Shown here in pieces: positions 49,310 to 58,542 of a stretch of 64,000 nucleotides of DNA; within the stretch, counting starts at the first letter, position 1, and each line of letters starts with the position of its first letter. Position numbers and translations under genes: made by a program. The notes beneath the pieces were generated by a model that saw only the letters and a program-made list of their open reading frames with translations, had not been told where the DNA came from and did no database searches. The DNA is from DATGPD01 sp031423015 (GTDB lineage Bacteria > Planctomycetota > UBA1135 > UBA2386). The stretch covers positions 1 through 64,000 of the forward strand of contig JANPER010000090.1 of assembly GCA_031423015.1 (NCBI GenBank). The letters are read 5' to 3'.

Positions 49310-50172
49310 AGCGATTCCGATTCGACTGGACGAACTTTCTGTTCGTCATAGGGGCCCATCTGTTGGCCATCTTTGCCATCGTCTACTTGGCGGTGATCCA
49401 CTTCTCGTGGTGGACGATCGGCTTCAGCTTGGTTTGGGCAGTGCTCTGCGGCCTGTCCATCACCGCTGGCTATCACCGACTGTTCTCGCATCGCTCGTAC
49501 AAGGCGTCGTCTCTGCTGCGCGCGCTCTACCTGGCGTTCGGTTCGGCTTCGGTGCAGAACTCTGCGCTGTCGTGGTCGGCTGATCACCGGGCGCACCATG
49601 CCAACGTGGACGGCGACGAGGATCCGTACAACATCACGCGCGGCTTCTGGTGGGCGCACATCGGTTGGGTCGTGACCCGGTCGAATCGGCGCCACCATGC
49701 CGCGTTGGTGCGTGACCTCCAGTCAGATCCCCTGGTGTTGTGGCAGCACCGCTACTACGTCCCACTCGCACTCGTGTTCGGTGCCATCGCGCCGGCGGCG
49801 ATCGGCATGGCGTGGGGCGATCCGATCGGCGCCATGTTGGTTGCCGGCTGGTTGCGCCTCGTGGTGCAGTGGCATGCGACGTTCTCGGTAAACTCGTTTG
49901 CGCACTGGATCGGACGGCAGCCATACAGCACGCGCAATTCGTCGCGCGACAGCTTCCTGGTGGCGCTGATGACATTCGGCGAGGGCTACCACAACTTCCA
50001 CCACTGCTTCCAGGTGGACTACCGCAACGGCGTTCGTTGGTATCACTTCGATCCAACCAAGTGGTGGGTATGGACCGCCGCCAAGCTCGGACTCGCGCGC
50101 GACCTGCGACGTGTGCCGAAAGAACGCGTTCTGGCTGCCCGGCGCAGCGTGCGCGACACCGCGCCCGCCTGA
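49306..50172 (+). CDS. Acyl-CoA delta-9-type fatty acid desaturase
   Basis: 288 aa membrane di-iron enzyme that puts a double bond into saturated acyl chains and so fluidises membranes. The three histidine boxes are HRLFSH (about 58-63), HRAHHAN (about 95-101) and HNFHH (about 227-231). Hydrophobic pairs lie near 10-50 and 150-190. The protein resembles the bacterial/eukaryotic stearoyl-CoA desaturase group. Coupled to the small basic gene upstream and two genes after the RRM protein; together they suggest a cold-response group. Confidence 0.92.
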   Translation: MKRFRFDWTNFLFVIGAHLLAIFAIVYLAVIHFSWWTIGFSLVWAVLCGLSITAGYHRLFSHRSYKASSLLRALYLAFGSASVQNSALSWSADHRAHHANVDGDEDPYNITRGFWWAHIGWVVTRSNRRHHAALVRDLQSDPLVLWQHRYYVPLALVFGAIAPAAIGMAWGDPIGAMLVAGWLRLVVQWHATFSVNSFAHWIGRQPYSTRNSSRDSFLVALMTFGEGYHNFHHCFQVDYRNGVRWYHFDPTKWWVWTAAKLGLARDLRRVPKERVLAARRSVRDTAPA

Positions 50173-50285
50173 GCGAGGCGCTGCGCAATCGCGCGCGCCC
50201 TTTGCGCTTCAGGCGCCGCGACACTGCCTATCGAATTCGCCCGGCCAACGCGTAGCGTACCGCGGTGTTGTGGCCTCGCGGCCCT

Positions 50286-52049
50286 ATGGCATACCGACCC
50301 GCTTTGCTGAGCACTCTGCGCGCTGGCTACGGACGCCGCGAGTGGTTCGCTGACGTTTTCGCCGGCATCACCGTTGCTCTAGTCGCGTTGCCGTTGGCGA
50401 TGGCCTTTGGCATCGCCTCGGTCCCGGCCAACGTCGCACAAGAACTCGCGGCGCGCGGTAACGGGCTCACGCCGCCCGCCATCGGGCTCTACACCGCCAT
50501 CGTTGCCGGCCTTTTGATCTCGATCTTCGGCGGCAGCCGAGTGCAGATCGGCGGGCCCACCGGCGCGTTCATCGTCATCGTGTACGGCGTGGCTGCGCGG
50601 CACGGATACGACGGCCTCGCCACCGCTGGCATGTTGGCCGGGATCATGCTTGTGGTCATGGGTGTGTGTCGATTCGGCGCCATCATCAAGTTCATCCCGT
50701 ATCCCGTCACGACGGGGTTCACCGCCGGCATCGCGGTGATCATCGCCACCTCGCAGATTGCCGACCTCATGGGCCTGGCGTTGCGCGACGCAGCGGGCCA
50801 CGCAATTGCCCAGCCGCCCGAGTTCCTGCACAAGATCGGTGTGCTGGCCCACAGCGTGAGCACGCTCAACTGGTATGCGCTCGGCTTGGGCCTCGGCACA
50901 ACGGCTCTGATCATCACCCTCCGTCGATACGCACCTCGCGTACCGGGGCCGATCGTGGCCATCGTGCTGGCCAGCACCGTCGCCACCCTGTTCGCACTTC
51001 CGGTCGACACCATCGGCAGCCGCTTCGGCGCGCTGCCACACACGCTGCCGATCCCCCACCTGCCCACCTTCGACTGGGCCACCGTGCGCGATCTGCTCCC
51101 CGATGCTGGCACCATCGCCATGCTCTGCGCCATCGAGTCGCTGCTGTCAGCCATGGTCGCCGACGGCATGACGGGCGATCGGCACCACAGCGATTCGGAA
51201 CTCATCGGCCAAGGCATCGCCAACGTCGGTGCAGCGATGTGCTGGGGCCTTCCGGCCACCGGCGCAATCGCCCGCACCGTCACCAACATCAAGAGCGGGG
51301 CGGCGTCACCCGTCGCCGGGGTCATCCACGCGCTGGCGCTCGTGGCGTTCATGCTTCTCGCCGCACCGTTGGCGCAGTCGGTGCCGCTCGCCGCTCTGGC
51401 CGGCTTGCTCCTCGTTGTCGCTTGGAACATGAGCGAGGCGCGGCACTTCATGGCCCTGCTCAAGGCGCCACGCAGCGACGTCGCGGTGTTGGTGATGACC
51501 TTCGGATTGACGGTGTTGGTCGACCTCACCGTCGCGGTCGGATTCGGCGTGGTGATGGCCGCACTGCTCTTCATGAAACGCATGGCCGAAGTCTCCGGTG
51601 TCGAGAGCTTTGATCGTGAGGCCAGCCAGCGCGAGCCGGTTGCCGATCCAGACGCGCCGCCGCCTTTGCTGCCCGACGAGATCCCACCGCGGGTCGCCGT
51701 GTTCGAGTTACGCGGCCCCTTCTTCTTCGGGGTCGCCGATCACTTGCTCGATGTGGTGCAACGCATCGACAAGCCGCCGCTCATCTTTGTTCTGCGGATG
51801 CGCCAGGTGCCAGCGATCGACGCCACGGGACTACGCGCTCTCGAACGCGTCCTCGACGCGTGCAAACGGGGCGGCACTAGGCTCTTGGTGTCGGGTGTCC
51901 AACCCGCGGTGGGGACCGCTCTGCAACGCAGCGGCCTCCACGACAAAATCGGCGCCGATTGCTTCTTCCTGCATGTGCGCGCGGCGCTGGCGCATGCGCG
52001 CACGGCGTTGTCCGCAGCCGATGCGCCGCGGGCGACCGCACGCGACTGA
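50286..52049 (+). CDS. SulP family anion transporter with STAS domain
   Basis: 587 aa. The membrane part (about 20-440) has the SulP features: FAGITVALVALPLAMAFGIA near the start, GSRVQIGGPTGAF, GLPATGAIARTVTNIKSGA and MSEARHFMALLKAPRSDVAVL. The C-terminal STAS domain (about 470-580) has ELRGPFFFG and VPAIDATGLRALERVLDAC, with Thr where anti-sigma antagonists carry the phosphorylated Ser. Substrate (sulfate, bicarbonate or other anion) cannot be told. The ATG at 50286 is preferred over a GTG at 50265. Confidence 0.9.
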   Translation: MAYRPALLSTLRAGYGRREWFADVFAGITVALVALPLAMAFGIASVPANVAQELAARGNGLTPPAIGLYTAIVAGLLISIFGGSRVQIGGPTGAFIVIVYGVAARHGYDGLATAGMLAGIMLVVMGVCRFGAIIKFIPYPVTTGFTAGIAVIIATSQIADLMGLALRDAAGHAIAQPPEFLHKIGVLAHSVSTLNWYALGLGLGTTALIITLRRYAPRVPGPIVAIVLASTVATLFALPVDTIGSRFGALPHTLPIPHLPTFDWATVRDLLPDAGTIAMLCAIESLLSAMVADGMTGDRHHSDSELIGQGIANVGAAMCWGLPATGAIARTVTNIKSGAASPVAGVIHALALVAFMLLAAPLAQSVPLAALAGLLLVVAWNMSEARHFMALLKAPRSDVAVLVMTFGLTVLVDLTVAVGFGVVMAALLFMKRMAEVSGVESFDREASQREPVADPDAPPPLLPDEIPPRVAVFELRGPFFFGVADHLLDVVQRIDKPPLIFVLRMRQVPAIDATGLRALERVLDACKRGGTRLLVSGVQPAVGTALQRSGLHDKIGADCFFLHVRAALAHARTALSAADAPRATARD

Positions 52050-52125
52050 CGGTTTCCGCCGGTGGCAAGCCCGGTGTTGCCGCTCGGTAGCAGGGCGATC
52101 GATCAGGCCTGCTGCATGCGGAGGA

Positions 52126-53196
52126 TCAGAGCAGGGGCCGGCGCCGACGCCGACGGCTCTTTGGGTCGCGCTCGGGGGTCGTCTGTTCTTGCTCGCGTGC
52201 CGTCAGGTAGGCCGCGACTTCGACGGCAAGCTGCTGCGGCGTCTGGAAGCGAATCTCCTTCTCCTTGGCCATCATCTTCTCGATGAAGTAGTGGATCTGC
52301 GGCGACAGCTTCAAGGCGCGGAACTTGTCACCCGACAGCTCTTGCAGAACCTGCTTGGCGACCACTTCCTCACCCGAACCGCCCTCGAAGGGCAAGGCGC
52401 CGGTGACCAAATGGTACAGCGTGGCACCGAGCGAGTAGATGTCGGCGCGCACGTCGAGTTCACCGACGCCGCGCGCCTGCTCCGGCGAGATGTAGTGCAC
52501 GGTGCCCACCGTGGTCTCCGCGGGCGCCACCTCGCCTTCCCCCGCACTGCCGCGGCGCGCCGCCGCAAAGCCGAGGTCGATCAACACCGCGCGCGCCGCC
52601 TCGGCGTGCCACATGATGTTGCCCGGCTTGACGTCACGGTGCACCAGGCCACGCGCGTGCAGGTAGCAGAGCGCCGTCGCCACCTGCACGACGATGCGCA
52701 GCGCTTCGTCCTCGGGCAGCACCTCACCGCGCGCCAAACGATCCTGCAGGCATTCGCCGGCAACCAGATGCATGGCGCAAAAGATGGTGTCCGCCTCACG
52801 CGCCACCCGCAGTCCACGCACGATGCCCTCGTGCTGCAGGTCGATCAGCAACTTCGCCTCGGTGATGAAGCGTTCGACAGCCAGGCGATCCAAGGTGAGA
52901 CTGGGTAGGAGCACCTTGAGGGCCACGACCTCGCCGGACTTCCGGTCGTGGGCGCGAAACACACGTGCGGTGCCGCCTTGGCCCAGAAGCTCCTTCAATT
53001 CGTAGCGCGTCAGCTCTGGTCGGGTACCCGCTTCGGTGCGTCGCCAGCGCTCCCACTGCTCAGCGGTGCACGCGCCGGCGGCGATCAGATGGGCAACCGG
53101 ATCGCTCGCTCGGAGCGCCGGTTCGACCACGGCTCGCGTGAGGAGGCCCTGGTGCACGAGCAGCGCCAACAAGCGAGGGTCGCGCGGAGCGGTCAT
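52126..53196 (-). CDS. Ser/Thr protein kinase (Hanks type), soluble
   Basis: 356 aa. The kinase domain starts near residue 64: ELLGQGGTARVF (P-loop), VALKVLLP (Lys), HRDVKPGNIMW (catalytic loop), IDLGFAAAR (DLG in place of DFG), GTVHYISPEQARG and DIYSLGATLYHLVTG. The first ~60 residues are helical and resemble the short N-terminal domain before other planctomycete kinases. A basic C-terminal tail (KSRRRRRRPLL) and no membrane helix or sensor domain. Possible partners are FHA proteins such as that at 42804, by inference only. It is convergent with sulP. Confidence 0.9.
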   Translation of the reverse strand: MTAPRDPRLLALLVHQGLLTRAVVEPALRASDPVAHLIAAGACTAEQWERWRRTEAGTRPELTRYELKELLGQGGTARVFRAHDRKSGEVVALKVLLPSLTLDRLAVERFITEAKLLIDLQHEGIVRGLRVAREADTIFCAMHLVAGECLQDRLARGEVLPEDEALRIVVQVATALCYLHARGLVHRDVKPGNIMWHAEAARAVLIDLGFAAARRGSAGEGEVAPAETTVGTVHYISPEQARGVGELDVRADIYSLGATLYHLVTGALPFEGGSGEEVVAKQVLQELSGDKFRALKLSPQIHYFIEKMMAKEKEIRFQTPQQLAVEVAAYLTAREQEQTTPERDPKSRRRRRRPLL

Positions 53197-53338
53197 GAAG
53201 GCCTCATGCTATGCGGCGATCACGAAGAGCGAAACAGGGCGTCAAGTCGAGACGACCTGCCGTCGAAAACGGTGAGGGCGCGGCGCGAACGGCTCGCCGT
53301 GAGTGCGCAAGAAACCAGGACCTAGAAGGCGGACGGAC

Positions 53339-54685
53339 GTGAAGGCTGACACTAGTACCGTCATCAAGTACTTCGATCTGATCGACGAGTTCATCAAGGT
53401 CAAGAGCGCCAGTGATGAGGTGCTGACCGAACTTCAGACGAGTCCTCCGACCAACAAGTCGGCGTATCGACGGCGCATCGTCGAGGTGTGCATACCGGAC
53501 TTTCGCACATCGATCGCGCGGGCGATCACGCAACTCGACGAAGACTACGATCCCGAGATCGTCGAGGAGCTGCTCTACCAGATCTGCATCGATGTGAACC
53601 CATCGCTGGAGATCCACCAAGTGAGCCTGCCCGATCGCCGGGCCGGCGAACTCGCCGCCGAGGAGAAGGGACTGATCCCGCGCAGCGCGCCGGGCCAGCG
53701 CGGCGAGGCGTTCCGCAAGGTGCTCGGACTCGAGCGTGCGCTGCTGGCGCAGGTGATCGGCCAAGACGAGGCGATTGGCCGGCTGGTGCAAGCGGTCAAG
53801 AAGGCTGCCGTCGGCTTGAAGCGACCCACCGCGCCGATCGGAACGTTCCTCCTGGTGGGACGCACCGGCACGGGCAAGACCGAGCTGGCCAAGGCGCTGG
53901 CGCGCACCATGTTCGACGACATCGGCTCGTTGGTGCGCATCGACTGCTCGGAGTACGCACTCCCCCACGAGTACGCCAAGCTCATCGGGTCGCCGCCTGG
54001 CTACATCGGCCACAACGAAGGCGGCTACCTGACCGAGACGGTCAAGAAGAAGAAGTCGTGCGTCGTGCTGTTCGACGAGATCGAGAAGGCACACCACAAG
54101 GTGCACAACCTGCTGCTTCAGTTGCTCGACGAGGGCATCCTGACCGACAGCAAGGGGCAGGTCGTCGACTTCACGCAGTGTCTGGTGATCCTCACCAGCA
54201 ACCTGGGGATCGAGCGCATCGACGCGATCCGTTCGCGCATGGGCTTCGACAAGGCGCACCGCAAGACCCTCAACGAGGTCGATCACAAGGGCGAGACGAT
54301 CGACGCGATGCGAGAGCAGTTCCGCCCTGAATTCGTGAACCGCATCGACGAGATCGTGGTGTTCAACCCGCTCGATCTCAAGGTGTGCGCCCGCATCGCC
54401 CAGCGCATGCTGCGCGAAATCACGGATCTGTTGGTCAAGAACGGCGTGGCGGTGACCTTCTCGCCCGGCGTCAAGACGGCGTTGGCGAAGGAAGGCTTCT
54501 CCGAGGAGTTCGGCGCGCGCGAGCTGCGCCGACTCATCAAGCGCCGCATCGAGGATCCGCTGACCGAGATGATCTTGGATCAGAACCTCGGCCCAGGCAC
54601 GCGCATCGATGTGAAGGTCAAGGGTGGCAAGCCCTGTCTGCAGCTCTCGGCACCGGCACGCGAGATGGTCCTGCTGCGCGGCTAG
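53339..54685 (+). CDS. Single-AAA Clp/Hsp100-type ATPase with novel N-terminal domain
   Basis: 448 aa. The one ATPase module (about 140-440) is of ClpA/B/C second-domain type: Walker A GRTGTGKTELAKALA, SPPGYIGHNEGGYLTE pore region, Walker B VVLFDEIEKAH, sensor ILTSNLG, RPEFVNRIDEIVVF, then FGARELRRLIKRRIEDPL. It lacks the first AAA domain, the Clp-N repeats and the ClpX zinc domain; residues 1-135 are an unrecognised helical region. MGF at 301-303 sits where ClpA/ClpC carry the IGL/VGF ClpP-binding loop. The start is uncertain: GTG at 53339 is chosen over GTG at 53303. Confidence 0.85.
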   Translation: MKADTSTVIKYFDLIDEFIKVKSASDEVLTELQTSPPTNKSAYRRRIVEVCIPDFRTSIARAITQLDEDYDPEIVEELLYQICIDVNPSLEIHQVSLPDRRAGELAAEEKGLIPRSAPGQRGEAFRKVLGLERALLAQVIGQDEAIGRLVQAVKKAAVGLKRPTAPIGTFLLVGRTGTGKTELAKALARTMFDDIGSLVRIDCSEYALPHEYAKLIGSPPGYIGHNEGGYLTETVKKKKSCVVLFDEIEKAHHKVHNLLLQLLDEGILTDSKGQVVDFTQCLVILTSNLGIERIDAIRSRMGFDKAHRKTLNEVDHKGETIDAMREQFRPEFVNRIDEIVVFNPLDLKVCARIAQRMLREITDLLVKNGVAVTFSPGVKTALAKEGFSEEFGARELRRLIKRRIEDPLTEMILDQNLGPGTRIDVKVKGGKPCLQLSAPAREMVLLRG

Positions 54686-54704
54686 AGCCAGCGGAAGCCA
54701 GCGA

Positions 54705-57098
54705 TCAGGTCGCGTCCGCGGACCACTCGGCAGCCTTGGGCGGAAACGGGATTCGCATGCTGCGTGGCGCCGCGCTGAGATTCGTCAAGCGCAGCCGTTC
54801 TGCCGCTGCGTCGCGATGCTGCACCGGGGTGCGCGCCAACATCGCCGTCATCGCCACCGTCATCACGATGTCGGCGACACCCGCGTACGGGGCGACGATG
54901 TTGACCGGGTGATTGAGTCCGACCAGCACCGGCCCCACGGTCGCTTGCGCGCCAGCACACTGCATGACCTTCTGCGCGATGTTGCCGGCTTCGAGCGACG
55001 GGAACACCAGCACGTTGGCGCGCCCGGCGAGGCGCGCGAACGGATACAGGTGATCGCGAACCTCCGGCATCAGCGCGACATCGGCGTGAATCTCGCCCTC
55101 GACGCACAGGTCGGGCCGCCAGGTGCGGACGAAGTCGGTGGCACGCCGCACTTTCTCCGAGCGAGCGTTGCGCACCGAGCCGAAGTTGCTGAACGACAGC
55201 ATGGCGATGCGCGGCTCGATGTCGAAACTCGCGGCCAAGTCGGCGACCGCGCAGGCGATCTCGGCGAGTTGCTCCGCGCTGGGGTCGAGCGTGAGCGTGG
55301 TGTCGGCCAAGAAGTAGATCTCGTTGCGCACGATCATCACGTGCACCCCGGCGACGCGCTCACGGTCGGGTGCGACCCCCACGGCCTGCAACACCGGTCG
55401 CAGCGTGTCGGGGAAGCTCGTGCCGAGCCCGCAGACCATGCCCTCGGCGTGCCCCTCGGTGACCATGGTGGCACCGAACCACAGGCGCTGGCGCAGCACA
55501 CGCTCGGCGTCGCGCAGCGTCATGCCCTTGCGTTGTCGCCGGCGATGCAACGCCGCGGCGAAGTCGGAGGCGTACTGGGGATCGCCGGGCGCCACCACCC
55601 GACAGCGCCCGGTTTCGATGCCGAGCTCCAGATCAAGTTTCCTTGCCAGGCTCTGCACCACGTTGGGGTCGCCGATCAAGATCGGCTGCGCGATGCCTTC
55701 CTCCAGGATCTGCGCCGCGGCGCGCAACACTTTCTCATGCTCGCCGTCAGCCAGCACGATGCGACGCGGCGCCGCCTTGGCTCGACTGACGACCATGCGC
55801 ATCAGCTCGCGTTCCTTGCCCAGCAGACGCTCTAGCTCGACGCGGTAGGCGTCGACGTCGTTGATCGGCTTCTTGGCTACGCCCGACAGCGTGGCGGCCA
55901 ATGCCACCGCCGGCGCAACGCGCAGCAACACGCGCGGATCGAACGGCTTGGGGATGATGTAGTCGGGGCCAAAGCGCAGCTGCACGCCACCGTAGGCTTG
56001 GGACACCGAGTCTTCGACCTCTTCGCGCGCCAACTCCGCCAGAGCGCGCACCGCGGCGATCATCATCGCTTCGTTCACGGTCGAGGCGCGGGTGTCGAGC
56101 GCGCCGCGGAAGATGAACGGGAACCCGAGCACGTTGTTGACCTGGTTGGGAAAGTCACTGCGACCGGTGGCGACGATGGCATCGGGCCGGGCCTTGCGCG
56201 CCTCGGGATACGGAATCTCGGGATCCGGATTGGCGAGCGCGAAGATGATCGGCCGCGGCGCCATCTTGGCGAGCATCTCCGGCGTGACCTGGTTGGCGAC
56301 CGAAACGCCGATGAACACGTCGGCGCCCTGCAGCGCCTCGGTCAGCGTGGTCTTGTCGGTGGTCGCCGCGAACATCGATTTGTACGGGTTCTGCTCGAGA
56401 CCAGGACTGTCCTTGCGCACCACGCCCTTGCTGTCGCACAGCAGAATCTGGGAGGCTCGCACACCGAGCGCCACCACCAGCTTGGCGGTGGCGATGGCGG
56501 CCGCGCCAGCGCCCGAGAACACGATGCGCACGTCCTCCAACCGCTTGTTCTGCAAGATCAACGCGTTCAACAGGCCCGCCGCCGTGATGATCGCCGTGCC
56601 GTGCTGGTCGTCGTGGAAGACGGGAATGTCGAGTTCACGTCGCAAGCGCTCTTCGATCACGAAGCACTCCGGCGCCTTGACGTCTTCCAAGTTGATGCCA
56701 CCAAACGTCGGCGCCATCGCCTTGACCGCGGTGCAGAACGTCTCGACGTCCGGCGCGTCCAGCTCGATGTCGAACACATCGATGCCGGCGAAGCGCTTGA
56801 ACAACACGCCCTTGCCCTCCATCACCGGCTTGCCGGCGAGCGGCCCGATGTTGCCGAGGCCCAGCACGGCGGTGCCGTTGGTGATCACCGCTACCAGGTT
56901 GCCCTTGGCGGTGTAGTCGTAGACCGCGTCGGGGTTCTTGGCGATCTCGCGGCACGGCTCAGCGACACCGGGCGTGTACGCCAGCGACAAGTCGCGCTGC
57001 GTCAGGGTTGGCTTGGTCGGCTGGACCTCAATTTTTCCGGCCGGCTTCTTGGCGTGGTAGGCGAGAGCTTCGTGTCGGTCGACCATCCGCTGAATCAT
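54705..57098 (-). CDS. maeB: NADP-type malic enzyme fused to a phosphotransacetylase-like domain
   Basis: 797 aa, the MaeB architecture. Residues ~1-430 are the malic enzyme (SLAYTPGVAEPCREI, NGTAVLGLGNIGPLAGKPVMEGK, HDDQHGTAI, FSGAGAAAIATAKL, NVLGFPFIFRGALD), converting malate to pyruvate and CO2. From ~450 to the end is a phosphate acetyltransferase-like domain (PRRIVLADGEHEKVLRAA, VQSLARKLDLEL, MVCGLGTSFPDTLRPVL), regulatory in known MaeB. ATG at 57098 chosen; 57086 is also possible. It diverges from the parvulin gene with a 79 bp gap. Confidence 0.94.
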   Translation of the reverse strand: MIQRMVDRHEALAYHAKKPAGKIEVQPTKPTLTQRDLSLAYTPGVAEPCREIAKNPDAVYDYTAKGNLVAVITNGTAVLGLGNIGPLAGKPVMEGKGVLFKRFAGIDVFDIELDAPDVETFCTAVKAMAPTFGGINLEDVKAPECFVIEERLRRELDIPVFHDDQHGTAIITAAGLLNALILQNKRLEDVRIVFSGAGAAAIATAKLVVALGVRASQILLCDSKGVVRKDSPGLEQNPYKSMFAATTDKTTLTEALQGADVFIGVSVANQVTPEMLAKMAPRPIIFALANPDPEIPYPEARKARPDAIVATGRSDFPNQVNNVLGFPFIFRGALDTRASTVNEAMMIAAVRALAELAREEVEDSVSQAYGGVQLRFGPDYIIPKPFDPRVLLRVAPAVALAATLSGVAKKPINDVDAYRVELERLLGKERELMRMVVSRAKAAPRRIVLADGEHEKVLRAAAQILEEGIAQPILIGDPNVVQSLARKLDLELGIETGRCRVVAPGDPQYASDFAAALHRRRQRKGMTLRDAERVLRQRLWFGATMVTEGHAEGMVCGLGTSFPDTLRPVLQAVGVAPDRERVAGVHVMIVRNEIYFLADTTLTLDPSAEQLAEIACAVADLAASFDIEPRIAMLSFSNFGSVRNARSEKVRRATDFVRTWRPDLCVEGEIHADVALMPEVRDHLYPFARLAGRANVLVFPSLEAGNIAQKVMQCAGAQATVGPVLVGLNHPVNIVAPYAGVADIVMTVAMTAMLARTPVQHRDAAAERLRLTNLSAAPRSMRIPFPPKAAEWSADAT

Positions 57099-57177
57099 CG
57101 CACTGATCGCGGCCGCGCGAAGCGTTGCTTTGGCGGATGGTGCTCGCAACCAGAAACTGGCGCTCTCGACCCGCACC

Positions 57178-58542
57178 ATGACGAGCTATAAGGAAGGCGT
57201 GGTTCCCGCGCTCGCCGTGATGTCATGCCTGGTCGCCGGTCTCTGCGGGCAAGCGCCGCAGACGATCGCCACCTACACATGGAATGGGGATCAGCGCAGC
57301 GTCAGCACCGACGACGTCGCGCTCGAAATGGCACCGCGCCACCGCCGCACCCCGCGCGGCGAGGAGACCATCTCTCACCTCATCGATCTGCACCTCGTGC
57401 GGACGGCGGCAGAGAGCAAGGGCCTCCTGCCAACCGACATCGAAGTGCGGCAGCAGATCGCCGCTTATCGCGAAGCGATCAAGGCGGAAGGGCGCGACCC
57501 GGACAAGTTCCTCGCGACCAAGGGAGTCACCGAAGGCGAGCTGGCCGACTACACCGTGCTCACGTTGGCACTCGATCGGCTGGTCGTGCAACAGCTAGGG
57601 CTCGAGAACGCCGGCGAGGTCACCAACGAGTACCGCGAACTCTGGTTGAAGGACTGCCGGCGGTCCGCTGCTGTCGTCACCGATGCGGCACAACTGCCGG
57701 CAGAGATCGTGGCGCGCACCGACGACCGCCAGTTCACCATGCTCGATCTCGGCCGGGTGCTGTGCGCGCGCACGACCGCCGCCGAGCGCAACCGCTTTGC
57801 GCGCCAAGTGGTGCTCCGTCGCATCCTCGAGAGCGAGGCGAAGGTGCTCGGAATCACCGTGTCGGCCACCGATTGCGACGCCGCGGTAGCCCGGATCCGC
57901 GAACGCGCCGAGGCCGACAAGGGCCGCAGCGTCAACTTCCACAGCATGTTGGAGGCGCTCGGAACCTCGCCGACGGAGCTGTCCTCGTCGCCCGTGTTGC
58001 GCGCGCAGGTGATCGCTCGCCAGATGCTGGCCAACAAGTGGTCCGAGGAGGCCGTGCACCGGCGCCTGACGACCGAGGGCGACGATCTTCGCGCGAGCTA
58101 CGGCGCCCGCCGACACATCGAGGTCGTGTGGTTGCGAGCCAGCGCGACGCCCAACGAGCTGATTCCACGCTCGTTCGAGGCCGCGATCACCCACGCCGCA
58201 AAGCTGCGCAGCGAACTCGACACCGGCAATCCCTTCGCCATGTTGGCGCGCAAGCACAGCGACGATCCGCGCACCAAGCTCAAGGGAGGCGACACCGGTT
58301 GGCACCACAAGGCGAGCAAGGCGCTGCCCAACGAAGTGCTCGCGTGGGCGTTCACGGCGAGCCAGAACGATGTGAGTCAGCCGTTGCGCGTCACCGATGG
58401 GGTGTGCTTGGCGCGCGTCGCCGAGATCGAGGCTGAGCCCTCGCTGGCGGTCCTGCGCGCCCGATTGCTGGATGACACGGAAGAGACTTTCTATCGTGAG
58501 CTGCTCGAAAAGGCGGCGGTCAAGATGAGTGAAGGAACATGA
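57178..58542 (+). CDS. Exported parvulin-type peptidyl-prolyl isomerase
   Basis: 454 aa. The ATG at 57178 yields a signal peptide (VVPALAVMSCLVAGLCGQA). Helical SurA_N-like parts (about 50-150 and 180-300) precede a parvulin domain (about 300-415: RHIEVVWLRAS, NPFAMLARKHSDDPRT, GGDTGWHHK, VTDGVCLARVAEIE). A periplasmic folding helper. Different from the lipoprotein parvulin at 26606. The stop overlaps the next gene by 4 bp (ATGA). Confidence 0.85.
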   Translation: MTSYKEGVVPALAVMSCLVAGLCGQAPQTIATYTWNGDQRSVSTDDVALEMAPRHRRTPRGEETISHLIDLHLVRTAAESKGLLPTDIEVRQQIAAYREAIKAEGRDPDKFLATKGVTEGELADYTVLTLALDRLVVQQLGLENAGEVTNEYRELWLKDCRRSAAVVTDAAQLPAEIVARTDDRQFTMLDLGRVLCARTTAAERNRFARQVVLRRILESEAKVLGITVSATDCDAAVARIRERAEADKGRSVNFHSMLEALGTSPTELSSSPVLRAQVIARQMLANKWSEEAVHRRLTTEGDDLRASYGARRHIEVVWLRASATPNELIPRSFEAAITHAAKLRSELDTGNPFAMLARKHSDDPRTKLKGGDTGWHHKASKALPNEVLAWAFTASQNDVSQPLRVTDGVCLARVAEIEAEPSLAVLRARLLDDTEETFYRELLEKAAVKMSEGT

